Assembly (NCBI GenBank): GCA_018609945.1
Contig: JAHENO010000201.1
Coordinates: forward strand, 1-18,415
Length of the DNA stretch: 18,415 nt
Origin: Haloarculaceae archaeon
GTDB taxonomy: Archaea; Halobacteriota; Halobacteria; Halobacteriales; Haloarculaceae
Direction of reading: 5' to 3'
Shown: piece after piece, positions 1 to 6,376 of the stretch
How positions within the stretch are numbered: the stretch's first letter is position 1
How the letters are laid out: each line of letters begins with the position of its first letter
Translations under genes and position numbers: made by a program
The notes under the pieces: generated by a model
Told to the model about the DNA's origin: nothing
The model's input: the letters and a program-made list of their open reading frames with translations, nothing else
The model's database searches: none

Positions 1-786
1 GAGGTCGCCCAGTTCCTGGAACGTGAGCGGGTCCTCCTCCTCGCTCCAGGCGAAGGAACTGGAGTAGTTGAACGCCAGGTCCAGGTCGGGGTGGGTCTCG
101 TGGATGGTCTCGGCGTACTCGACGGCGTCCTCGCGGGAGGGATCGGGCATCTCCGGCCACACCAGGTCCACGCCGGCGTTCGCGTAGATGCGCCCGCGTT
201 CGAGGTGTTCCTCCCAGTCGCCGTTCGCGGACCCGTAGGCGTCCGTGCGGGCGATGATGACGGTGTCCTCGGACTGCTTGGCGTCGACGGCCGCCGAGAA
301 ACGGGCCTCGGCCTCCTCGCGGGAGACGATCTGCTTGCCCGCGATGTGGCCACACCGCTTGGGCGAGGTCTGGTCCTCGATGTGGACGGCGGCCACGCCC
401 GCCTTCTCGTACTCCCGGACGGCGCGGCGGACGTTGTGGACGCCGCCGTAGCCGGTGTCGGCGTCCGCGATGACGGGCAACTGGGTCGCCTCCGCGATGC
501 GCTTGCCGTTCTCGACCATCTCGGTCATCGTCACCATCTCCAGGTCGGGGAACCCGAACTGCCCCAGCACCGTCGAGTACCCGGACATGTAGACGGCGTC
601 GTGACCGGCCATTTCGGCCAATCGGGCGTCCAGCGCGTGGTAGAGGCCAGGGGCGAACACGAAGTCCTGCTCCTCGAACTTGCGTCGCAACTCCCGTGCG
701 CCGGGGTTGTCGACGTCCCGAACGTAGGGGCCCGTGTCTCGAACTCGACTCGCAACCTCGTCCGTGCCTGAGTCGTCTCGTGTCAT
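1..786 (-). CDS. aceA: Isocitrate lyase, N-terminal 262 residues (partial at left edge)
   Basis: Isocitrate lyase splits isocitrate into glyoxylate and succinate, the first step of the glyoxylate bypass used for growth on acetate or fatty acids. The ATG is at 786 and the frame stays open to base 1. Visible motifs are SGY (68-70), the Mg-binding stretch DADTGYGG (108-115), the catalytic signature KRCGH (143-147, Cys145) and NYSSSFAW (240-247). The last matches the NCSPSFNW-type loop of true isocitrate lyases rather than the corresponding loop of methylisocitrate lyase (PrpB). About 85 C-terminal residues should lie beyond the window if it has the usual haloarchaeal length near 345. No TATA-like box lies 25-35 bases before the ATG, so a short leader is likely, with the promoter near 846-855. 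The gene is divergent from the MaoC gene. Certain as a family member; the choice of isocitrate over methylisocitrate lyase is strong but rests on motifs only. Confidence 0.93.
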   Translation of the reverse strand, partial: MTRDDSGTDEVASRVRDTGPYVRDVDNPGARELRRKFEEQDFVFAPGLYHALDARLAEMAGHDAVYMSGYSTVLGQFGFPDLEMVTMTEMVENGKRIAEATQLPVIADADTGYGGVHNVRRAVREYEKAGVAAVHIEDQTSPKRCGHIAGKQIVSREEAEARFSAAVDAKQSEDTVIIARTDAYGSANGDWEEHLERGRIYANAGVDLVWPEMPDPSREDAVEYAETIHETHPDLDLAFNYSSSFAWSEEEDPLTFQELGDL

Positions 787-826
787 GTGTGGTGTTCTGC
801 GCGAACTGCCTCGCGCTGTTGCACCC

Positions 827-925
827 GACCGCTCACGGTCGACGCACTAAAACATTATGAACAATAATGATAATATTCTTTAATCCGTTATTACTCCTTG
901 TGACCTATAAGGCCGTATTATTGAA
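827..925. promoter_or_regulatory. Divergent control region of aceA with AT-rich tract and operator-like inverted repeat
   Basis: Bases 848-925 are strikingly AT-rich for this genome, with several TA-rich hexamers. On the minus strand a TTTTAG-like TATA element at about 846-853 would place the aceA start site near 820. Between them lies the inverted repeat gaccg-ctca-cggtc (827-840), well placed to act as an operator. Assignment is by position and composition only. Confidence 0.45.
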
Positions 926-997
926 TGTGAGTGTCACGCATGGGTTGGCGGGCGGGCGTCGGGGACGGCGGCCCCGGCGGGCGGTGTCCGGCGGCAG

Positions 998-1004
998 TCT
1001 TTTG
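998..1004 (+). promoter_or_regulatory. TATA-like element of the MaoC gene
   Basis: The sequence tcttttg lies 27-33 bases before the ATG at 1031, the spacing expected of a leaderless haloarchaeal transcript. The GGGGG directly before the ATG could instead act as a weak ribosome site. Confidence 0.5.
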
Positions 1005-1030
1005 TCCGGACGGGGACGATACTCGGGGGC

Positions 1031-1588
1031 ATGACAGAGGAGACAGACAGGCGACTCGTCGCCGGCTGGCAGGGTCGCTACTACGAGGATTTCGCTGTCG
1101 GGGACGTCTACAAACACCCCTACGGTCGGACGGTGACCGAGACGGACAACGTGTGGCTGACGAACATCACGATGAACGTCAACCCGATGCACTTCAACGA
1201 GCCCTACGCCGCGGGGACGGAGTTCGGCGAGCGGCTCGTCGACGGCCTGTTCGTCATCTCGCTGGCCGTGGGGATGAGCGTCATCGACCTGACGATGAAC
1301 GCCACCGCGAACCTCGGGTACGACGAGGTGCGCCACCACGCGCCGGTCTTTCACGGCGACACCATCTTCGCCGAGAGCGAGATTCTCCACAGGCGCGAGA
1401 GCGAGTCCCGCGACCACGTCGGCCTCGTCACCGCCGAGGTCCGGGCGTTCAACCAGGACGACGAGAAGGTCCTCTCCCTGGAGCGGACGTTCATGGTGCT
1501 CAAACACGAGCACGCCCAGCCCTCGCCGGCACGGCCGACCGGCTGGCCCGAGGGTGTCGGGACACAGCCCGAGGACCTCGACGAATAG
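1031..1588 (+). CDS. MaoC-type hot-dog (acyl-CoA) hydratase
   Basis: This 185-residue protein has one MaoC/hot-dog domain (about 15-160) followed by a short Pro-rich tail. The hydratase motif is NVNPMHFN (49-56), and the stretch ANLGYDEVRHHAPVFHGDTI (93-112) is typical of MaoC proteins related to mesaconyl-CoA or itaconyl-CoA hydratase. The classic (R)-enoyl-CoA hydratase motif is D-x-N-P-x-H; here the Asp position is Asn49, while Pro52 and His54 remain. The enzyme presumably adds or removes water on a short branched or dicarboxylic acyl-CoA in the cytoplasm. Its divergent partner, isocitrate lyase, suggests a role in acetate, propionate or C5-dicarboxylate metabolism, but the substrate cannot be read from the sequence. 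It might equally be a PHA-type (R)-hydratase. The family call is firm; the substrate is open. Confidence 0.85.
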   Translation: MTEETDRRLVAGWQGRYYEDFAVGDVYKHPYGRTVTETDNVWLTNITMNVNPMHFNEPYAAGTEFGERLVDGLFVISLAVGMSVIDLTMNATANLGYDEVRHHAPVFHGDTIFAESEILHRRESESRDHVGLVTAEVRAFNQDDEKVLSLERTFMVLKHEHAQPSPARPTGWPEGVGTQPEDLDE

Positions 1589-1664
1589 TTCAGAGGGTAT
1601 CCGCCGCCGGGAAGCACCGCTAATGTGGGTCGGTAGCCGTGTCTGACAGCCCAGCCACCGGCAC

Positions 1665-1682
1665 GAAAGCTCCCGGCCGCTC
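1665..1682 (+). repeat. Diverged direct copy of the outer repeat motif
   Basis: The sequence gaaagctcccggccgctc differs by one base from gaaagcccccggccgctc at 1737-1754. The two lie 72 bases apart in the same orientation, at the left edge of the repeat block. Confidence 0.7.
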
Positions 1683-1732
1683 TCAAGGAAACTCTGCGTG
1701 TGACGCTGCTGCCACTGCAGAGACAACGCACA

Positions 1733-1747
1733 GCCAGAAAGCCCCCG
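1733..1747 (+). repeat. Left outer inverted repeat of the repeat block
   Basis: The 15 bases gccagaaagcccccg are exactly inverted at 2204-2218. The pair encloses 456 bases and defines the apparent ends of the element. Confidence 0.8.
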
Positions 1748-1909
1748 GCCGCTCGACCACTCCGGGTTCCGGAAGACGGTCCTGCTCGCTTTGCTGCGCG
1801 GGCTGCGACTTCCGTCGTCCCGCTCGCCTTGCTCGCGGGACCCTCGCTGCGGTCCTCGTTCGCTACGCTCACTGCGGTCCTTGCTTCGTCCGGGAGGGAC
1901 CGAGGCGGC

Positions 1910-1926
1910 CGGCCCCTTTCAGTCCC
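1910..1926 (+). repeat. Left inner inverted repeat of the repeat block
   Basis: The 17 bases cggcccctttcagtccc are exactly inverted at 2104-2120, nested inside the outer pair. Confidence 0.8.
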
Positions 1927-2103
1927 ACCCCGCCGACGGCAGGCCTGCCCTTCCCCGGGTCGCGCGACGAGACGCGCTTCCGGCCGACCTGGCGTGCGCT
2001 GTCGCGGCCTCGGTGCCGCGACAATATCGCGCGAGGGACGAGGAGCGCAGCGCAGCGAGCACCGCAGTGGCTGGGGAGGTCTGTGGCTGCGGTGCGGTCG
2101 GGC

Positions 2104-2120
2104 GGGACTGAAAGGGGCCG
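2104..2120 (-). repeat. Right inner inverted repeat of the repeat block
   Basis: The 17 bases gggactgaaaggggccg are the exact reverse complement of 1910-1926. Confidence 0.8.
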
Positions 2121-2203
2121 CGGGCTCGGCGAACCCGGACGACGCAAGTAACGCAGGGAGCAAAGCGACCGAGTAACGCAGCGAGTCCCAGGAGCCGAGC
2201 ACG

Positions 2204-2218
2204 CGGGGGCTTTCTGGC
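2204..2218 (-). repeat. Right outer inverted repeat of the repeat block
   Basis: The 15 bases cgggggctttctggc are the exact reverse complement of 1733-1747. The element ends about 68 bases past the stop codon of the FAH-family gene on the other strand. Confidence 0.8.
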
Positions 2219-2285
2219 CAGCGGTGACGCACGCATCTCCCTCAGGAGAGCAATCTCGCACGCGCTGGTGAGCACCGTCGCTACG

Positions 2286-3011
2286 TTACTCGCCGGGCCC
2301 AACCACCGGATTCCGAAGCCGGCCGATCCCCTCGTACCGGATTTCGACCTCGTCGCCCGGTTCCAGCAGGCCGGGATTTGCCGGGCTGCCAAAGGAGATC
2401 ACGTCGTCCGGCCGGAAGGTGTACCGCTCCGAGAGAAAGGAGACGACCTCGAAGGGATCGAACAGCATCAGTTCCGTGTTGGCGTCCTGGCGTTTCTCGC
2501 CGCCGACGTGGGTCTCCATCTCGATTCCGCGGGGGTCCAGGTCCGTCTCGACGACCGGCCCGACCGGGGCCGATCCGTCGAAGGCCTTCCGCGCGGTGCG
2601 GCCGGGCTGGTCGAGTGCGTCGAGGTCGTTGAGGATGGTCCACCCGCGCAGGGCGTCCCGGACCTCGCCCTCGCCGTCGAGGTCGGTACAGCGCTCGTCG
2701 ACCACGGCCGCGAGTTCGCCGGCGTAGGTGAGTTCCTCGGTCCAGGGCGGGTGGACGATGGGGTCACCGGGGTGGTGGAGCGAGACGGCGGGCTTGATGA
2801 ACCAGTCCGGCTCGTCGGGACGGTCGTAGTCCATCTGGTCGAGCGTCTCGGCGAAGTTGCGCCCCACGCAATAGAAAGTGCCGGGGTTGCAGGGTGCCAA
2901 CAAGTCGGCGTCCTCGCCCACGCGGTAGGTCTCCCCGTCGGCCGTGACCGTTCCGTCCTCGTACTCGCCCTCGCGGACGCGCTCGTCGGTCCTGACGCGT
3001 GCGATCTTCAT
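2286..3011 (-). CDS. FAH-family (fumarylacetoacetate hydrolase-like) protein with altered metal site
   Basis: This 241-residue protein has the FAH C-terminal fold over most of its length (FYCVGRNF 46-53, SLHHPGDPIVHPP 77-89, GSPANPG 208-214, GDEVEIRYEGIGRLRNPV 219-236). Family members are cytoplasmic Mg/Mn enzymes that hydrolyse, decarboxylate or dehydrate keto acids. Canonical members bind metal through E-x-E (as in DYEVELAVV) and a later Asp in a G-Y-T-x-x-N-D motif. Here the first Glu position is Ala97 (TYAGELAAVV), Glu99 and Asp129 (WTILNDLDALD) are kept, and the usual NYxxH histidine position near 52-56 is not His. Chemistry may therefore differ from that of hydrolases or decarboxylases. 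The start ATG at 3011 is the natural one. There is no operon partner: the CDF gene ends 70 bases upstream. The substrate is unknown. Confidence 0.83.
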   Translation of the reverse strand: MKIARVRTDERVREGEYEDGTVTADGETYRVGEDADLLAPCNPGTFYCVGRNFAETLDQMDYDRPDEPDWFIKPAVSLHHPGDPIVHPPWTEELTYAGELAAVVDERCTDLDGEGEVRDALRGWTILNDLDALDQPGRTARKAFDGSAPVGPVVETDLDPRGIEMETHVGGEKRQDANTELMLFDPFEVVSFLSERYTFRPDDVISFGSPANPGLLEPGDEVEIRYEGIGRLRNPVVGPGE

Positions 3012-3081
3012 CGGCTGGCCTTCGTCGGGGTGTGGCTTACATGATGCGGTCGAGACAGATCGGTGCCATGATCGTGACCGG

Positions 3082-4098
3082 TCAGTGGTCGCCGCCGTCT
3101 GGCTCGCTCCCCGATCCGACCGACGGTGTCTCGTCCTGCTCGACCTCGACGTAGACCGCTCTGATATCGTCGTTGGCGTGTTTCAACGCGCGTTCGATAT
3201 CGTCGACGATGGCGTCGACGGCCCGCCCCGAGAGGTCGGGGACGAACTCGACGTCCGTGGTGACGAGGACGGTCTTCGGGCCGAAGTAGACCGTCCGGAG
3301 GTCGACGACCGACGCGACGCCCTCGACGTCGGCCACCAGCCCGCCGAGTTCGCGCTCGACATCGTTCGGGAGACTTTCACCCATCAGCAGTCGCTTGTTC
3401 TCCCAGGCCAGCGCCAGCGCGAAGCCCATCAGCATGATCCCGATCAGCAGCGCTCCCGCGGCGTCGTAGATCCCGTTGCCGGTCACTTCGGTCAGCCAGA
3501 CGCCAAAGAGGGCGATCCCGGCACCCGCCATCGCGATGGTGTCCTCGGTGAGCGCCGTCAGCGTCGTCGTGTCGGCGGTCTTCCGGAACGCCTCCCGGTA
3601 CCCGCTCCAGCCGTTTGTCCGGATCTGCTTTTTCATCGCTGCTCGTGCCTTCGCGAGGGCGTATGCCTCGAAGGCAATCGCACCGATCAAAACGCCGTAG
3701 TTGACGAACACCGCAGGGAACTCCCGGCCGAGCAACTCCGCGGTCCGGACGCCAGCCCCGCCGCCGTGGCCGGCCTCGTGACCCAGCACCGCCTGGATCT
3801 CCTGGTAGCCGTGTTTGGCCGACTCCCATCCCGCGATCCCGAACAGCAACACCGACACCAGGAACGAGTAGAAAAACTGCGCTTTCCCGTACCCGAAAGG
3901 GTGCCGTTCGTCTGGCGCGCGGGAGCCATACCGGATGCCGACCAGCAGGAACACCTGATTGCCCGTATCCGAGATCGAGTGATACGTCTCCGAGAGCATC
4001 GACGGACTCCCGGTCAGCAGGAAGCCGATAAACTTCAGGATCGCGATGGCGCCGTTCGCGATCAGCGCGGCGATGACGACCGATTTGCTGCTTGCCAC
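3082..4098 (-). CDS. Cation diffusion facilitator (CDF) transporter, ZnT9-like subgroup
   Basis: A divalent-cation/proton antiporter of the cytoplasmic membrane, likely exporting Zn2+ or a similar metal. The 338-residue form has membrane helices near 6-29, 43-55, 75-92, 129-150, 186-202 and 211-231. HSISD (His40, Asp44) is in helix 2, HPFGYGKAQFF starts at 66, and LTEDTIA (Glu185-Asp186) is in helix 5. A cytoplasmic ferredoxin-like CDF tail covers about 243-321. The ED pair instead of a second HxxxD is typical of the ZnT9/SLC30A9-like branch. The frame can be extended to a TTG at 4125, but I prefer the GTG at 4098 (MASSKSVVIAAL). The only AT-rich promoter element lies at 4137-4144, which would put the TTG upstream of transcription. 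The loop at 107-114 (HEAGHGGG) may bind metal. Metal identity is not determined. Confidence 0.88.
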   Translation of the reverse strand: MASSKSVVIAALIANGAIAILKFIGFLLTGSPSMLSETYHSISDTGNQVFLLVGIRYGSRAPDERHPFGYGKAQFFYSFLVSVLLFGIAGWESAKHGYQEIQAVLGHEAGHGGGAGVRTAELLGREFPAVFVNYGVLIGAIAFEAYALAKARAAMKKQIRTNGWSGYREAFRKTADTTTLTALTEDTIAMAGAGIALFGVWLTEVTGNGIYDAAGALLIGIMLMGFALALAWENKRLLMGESLPNDVERELGGLVADVEGVASVVDLRTVYFGPKTVLVTTDVEFVPDLSGRAVDAIVDDIERALKHANDDIRAVYVEVEQDETPSVGSGSEPDGGDH

Positions 4099-4135
4099 TG
4101 GCGGGGATTTGTCCTCACCCGTCAAGTACTCGGTG

Positions 4136-4143
4136 GATTATTT
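4136..4143 (+). promoter_or_regulatory. Shared TATA-like element between the divergent CDF and phosphoesterase genes
   Basis: The sequence gattattt is the only AT-rich spot between the two divergent genes. It lies 24-31 bases before the GTG at 4167. Read on the other strand (aaataatc) it is 38-45 bases before the CDF GTG at 4098. Confidence 0.5.
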
Positions 4144-4166
4144 GCCCAGGAACACGCAGTTGCGGT

Positions 4167-4670
4167 GTGCTCCTCGCGCTCGCGGACACCCACGGCCGGG
4201 ACGACCCACGCCTCACTGCCCACCTCCAGCAGCGACTCCCGACGGCCGAGTGTGTCATCCACGCCGGTGACTTCACGACGGCGGCAGTCCTCGACGCCTT
4301 CGCCGGCCGGTCCGACCGCTTCGTCGCCGTCCACGGCAACAGCGACCGCAGCGCGGTCAGCGCGCGCCTGCCCGCCGTCACCACCGTCGACGTGCTCGAC
4401 CGTCGCTTTCTCGTCGTCCACGGCCACGACCACGACCGGACGGCGCTGTCGCTGCTGGCCCGACAGGAAGGCGCCGACGTGGTCGTCGTCGGACACACGC
4501 ACACGCCGGGCACGGACCAGCTGGGCGAGGTCACCGTTGTCAATCCCGGCAGCCACGCCGACCCGCGCGGGTCGCGCCCGGCGTACGCGGCTATCGAACG
4601 GGCCGGCGGGGCGCTCAGCGTGCGGTTGCGGACACCGTCTGGCGAGGCTATCGAGACCGTTCGGGTCTAA
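4167..4670 (+). CDS. YfcE/MJ0936-type metallophosphoesterase
   Basis: A 167-residue calcineurin-like phosphoesterase of the small YfcE/MJ0936 type, a two-metal cytoplasmic enzyme that hydrolyses phosphodiesters; the natural substrate in archaea is uncertain. The full motif set is present: DTH (Asp7, His9), HAGDF (Asp35), HGNSD (Asn58-Asp60), VVHGHD (His85) and GHTHTPG (His110, His112), followed by NPGS (126-129). Length fits the family (about 160-170). The start is the GTG at 4167, which directly precedes the first motif strand (MLLALADTHG). Starts further upstream add non-haloarchaeal sequence and would precede the TATA-like element at 4136. It is divergent from the CDF gene and convergent with the Usp gene, so it is probably transcribed alone. 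Confidence 0.9.
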   Translation: MLLALADTHGRDDPRLTAHLQQRLPTAECVIHAGDFTTAAVLDAFAGRSDRFVAVHGNSDRSAVSARLPAVTTVDVLDRRFLVVHGHDHDRTALSLLARQEGADVVVVGHTHTPGTDQLGEVTVVNPGSHADPRGSRPAYAAIERAGGALSVRLRTPSGEAIETVRV

Positions 4671-4680
4671 CCGTCAGCCG

Positions 4681-4703
4681 GGGGCCGAGAAGCCCGTGGC
4701 CCC
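4681..4703. terminator. Weak hairpin between convergent genes
   Basis: The arms ggggcc (4681-4686) and ggcccc (4698-4703) flank an 11-base loop just after the phosphoesterase stop. There is no clear T-run, so a terminator role is tentative. Confidence 0.25.
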
Positions 4704-4781
4704 ACGATGTTTGACGACTGATAGGCGAAAGGTTCGACCGAAAGTGCGGTGTCACAGTCGAATCAGAACTGGTCAGCGGTC

Positions 4782-5204
4782 CTACACGGTCAGCACTGGG
4801 ACGGAACAGGTGCGAACCGTCGCCTCGGCCACGCTGCCGGCCATGAGGCGATCCACGCCGGTCCGCCCGTGTGTCCCCATCACCACGAGGTCGACGTCGT
4901 GGTGGTCTGCGTATCGCGAGATTTCCTCCTCGGGCAGGCCCTCTTCGACGGCAGTTTCGACCGGCAACCCCCGTTCGGCCCCTCGTTCGGCGACGGCGTC
5001 GGTCACGTCCCGTCCGCGCGACGAGAGCGAGTCCCGGAGTTCGTCGACACTGATACCGGGCGCGCCCTGGTTGGCCCTGTTGCTGTCGGTGACAAACAGC
5101 GCATGGACCGTCGCGTCGGTCATCTCGGCCAGGTCGAGCGCATGTTCTACCGCGCGGGACGCCGGCTCACTGCCGTCCGTCGGGACGAGAATCGTGTCGT
5201 ACAT
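4782..5204 (-). CDS. Universal stress protein, ATP-binding UspA type
   Basis: A 140-residue single-domain Usp, the usual length. The N-terminal strand MYDTILVPTDGS carries Asp10. The ATP-binding signature G-2x-G-9x-G-(S/T) is intact: Gly110, Gly113, Gly123, Ser124 (GTHGRTGVDRLMAGS), followed by the terminal strand SVPVLTV. Such proteins dimerise, bind nucleotide, and take part in stress responses whose mechanism differs between members. The start ATG at 5204 is supported by a TATA-like tgtattg (5234-5240) 30-36 bases upstream, consistent with a leaderless transcript. It is a lone gene, convergent with the phosphoesterase gene. It contrasts with the shortened Usp at 16788-16997. Confidence 0.93.
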   Translation of the reverse strand: MYDTILVPTDGSEPASRAVEHALDLAEMTDATVHALFVTDSNRANQGAPGISVDELRDSLSSRGRDVTDAVAERGAERGLPVETAVEEGLPEEEISRYADHHDVDLVVMGTHGRTGVDRLMAGSVAEATVRTCSVPVLTV

Positions 5205-5533
5205 TGTCGTTCACTGCACTCGCAGGTCTGTCGTGTATTGTCAAAGGTTGTCGAGGGACTTCCCACGTACTGAGAATTCCCGCGCTCCGTGTCGACGCTT
5301 CGAGTCTTGCACGTCATCAGGTATCTATCGTCGCTCGCATCCACGAAATACGGTGGGTTCCAATCGACTGTCGGCAAGCCACCAGACGGGTCCGGGGAGG
5401 GCCGAAGCGAGTCGTGCGCCGGTGTGCGGGTGGAGGGCCGAAGCGGGTCGGCGCACTCCCGGCTACGGCGGGGGACAAAAAGTACTCGACGGAGACTCAA
5501 ACGCCGGTTTGAGTTACCCACGCGGTCTGACCG
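5205..5533. other. Gene-free interval (Usp promoter, short repeats, terminator)
   Basis: No convincing coding frame. It contains the Usp TATA-like box (5234-5240). It also has two near-identical 18-mers, gagggccgaagcgagtcg (5397-5414) and gagggccgaagcgggtcg (5433-5450), 36 bases apart. A strong hairpin serves the membrane-protein gene on the minus strand. The rest shows nothing I can name. Confidence 0.5.
5477..5514 (-). terminator. Hairpin plus T-run terminator of the 5534-6271 gene
   Basis: The perfect inverted repeat actcaaac-gccg-gtttgagt (5495-5514) lies 20 bases past the stop codon. On the minus strand it is followed after 12 bases by cttttt (5477-5482). Archaeal termination depends mainly on the U-tract, so the T-run is the stronger part of the evidence. 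Confidence 0.55.
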
Positions 5534-6271
5534 CTACCGGTCCGACCCGGGGCTGTCGCGACCCCTTTCGTCGACGACGCGGGCGTGTCGGCTACCGCCG
5601 ACGAACGCGAGTGCGGCGCCGCCGCCGACTCCGAGAAACCGCACGAGGGTCAGGAGCCACTCGGGGACCGGTCGCTTCCACTCGCCGGGATAGCGGGTTA
5701 TCACGTAGAACGTCCCGTCGTACTCGACGAGTCGTTCGTACTCCGCCACAGCGGGTTCGACGTCCTCGCCGAGTCGTATCCGGCGCGTGGTCGATGCGCT
5801 CCCGTTCCGGACCGCTCGCTTGCCGATCGGTGGGAGCCGCTCGTGTTCGACCGCATACTCTCGCAGTACCAGCGTCTGCGACCGCGGTTCGTTCGAGAGC
5901 ACGAGCGTGCCGTTCTGGACGGTGGCGTTCGGGCGAGCGTACCCCTCGTCGAACCGGACGTAGTCGTAGCCGAAGAACAGACCGCGCTCGTCGTCTTCGA
6001 GATGGACCGACGTGTCGTTGTTCACCCGGAGCGTTCCGCCGTAACCGACCTGTCTCGCCAGGACGCACTCGCGGTGGTGGATGCTCCCGGAACAGTCCAG
6101 CACCGCGGAGGGCCGGACGGCGTCCGCGAAATCGTAGTGCGTTTCGACCTGTTCGGCCCGGTAGGTGTAGGTCTTCTCGCCGGGGACGCCGCCTGGAAAC
6201 AGATACACGGGATTCAACACGAGCACGATGCCGAGGCTGAACAGGAGGAGGGCTCTCGTACGGGGCTCCAT
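5534..6271 (-). CDS. Haloarchaeal membrane-anchored protein with external domain, function unknown
   Basis: I do not recognise the family of this 245-residue protein. A signal-anchor helix (about 6-26) and a C-terminal helix (about 204-226) flank a region of roughly 175 residues expected to face outside. That region has N-glycosylation sequons at Asn85, Asn115, Asn120 and Asn156. Its only two cysteines, Cys60 and Cys69 (LDCSGSIHHRECV), could form a disulfide. The C-terminal tail is Arg/Asp-rich and probably cytoplasmic. The start ATG at 6271 is well supported by a strong TATA-like aaatatatg (6294-6302) 23-31 bases upstream. It lies 105 bases downstream of the winged-helix membrane gene on the same strand but has its own promoter and terminator. 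The topology is predicted by eye. Confidence 0.8.
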   Translation of the reverse strand: MEPRTRALLLFSLGIVLVLNPVYLFPGGVPGEKTYTYRAEQVETHYDFADAVRPSAVLDCSGSIHHRECVLARQVGYGGTLRVNNDTSVHLEDDERGLFFGYDYVRFDEGYARPNATVQNGTLVLSNEPRSQTLVLREYAVEHERLPPIGKRAVRNGSASTTRRIRLGEDVEPAVAEYERLVEYDGTFYVITRYPGEWKRPVPEWLLTLVRFLGVGGGAALAFVGGSRHARVVDERGRDSPGSDR

Positions 6272-6293
6272 ACGGGAGTCGGTCAGCGAGACG

Positions 6294-6302
6294 AAATATA
6301 TG
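6294..6302 (-). promoter_or_regulatory. TATA box of the 245-residue membrane protein
   Basis: On the minus strand the element reads catatattt, 23-31 bases before the ATG at 6271. It is one of the clearest TATA boxes in the window and indicates a leaderless transcript. Confidence 0.6.
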
Positions 6303-6376
6303 TTTTCGGATACCCCGGTCGAACCGTTCTCGGTGCCGGAGCGACCCCGCGACCCGACACGGTACGAGGGCGATCA

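Larger units (their letters stand above)
1589..2285. repeat. Non-coding block with nested inverted repeats (putative haloarchaeal repeat element)
   Basis: About 0.7 kb without a credible gene: every frame is Arg/Ser/Pro-rich and lacks the acidic haloarchaeal bias. The sequence is built of repeats. The 15-mer gccagaaagcccccg (1733-1747) has an exact inverted copy at 2204-2218. Inside it the 17-mer cggcccctttcagtccc (1910-1926) has an exact inverted copy at 2104-2120. A diverged direct copy of the outer motif stands at 1665-1682. The interior has purine/pyrimidine-skewed iterations of the type ctgcggtcctcgtt / ctgcggtccttgctt (about 1848-1887). No transposase is present. It may be a non-autonomous mobile element, a family of dispersed intergenic repeats, or DNA for a long structured RNA. 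Confidence 0.7.

Noticed and set aside
1639..2261. Several overlapping open frames on both strands in the repeat block
   Set aside because: They are Arg/Ser/Pro-rich, lack acidic bias and follow the inverted repeats; no family motif is visible.
5350..5410. A ggttccaatc word resembling a tRNA T-loop
   Set aside because: The flanking bases cannot form a T-stem, and no acceptor or anticodon arm is found on either strand.
5289..5521. Open frames in both directions between Usp and the membrane protein
   Set aside because: No bias or motif; the interval is better explained by the promoter, short repeats and terminator.
2944..6240. A 1098-codon open frame on the plus strand
   Set aside because: It overlaps, mostly in antisense, the FAH, CDF, phosphoesterase, Usp and membrane-protein genes; an artefact of high GC.
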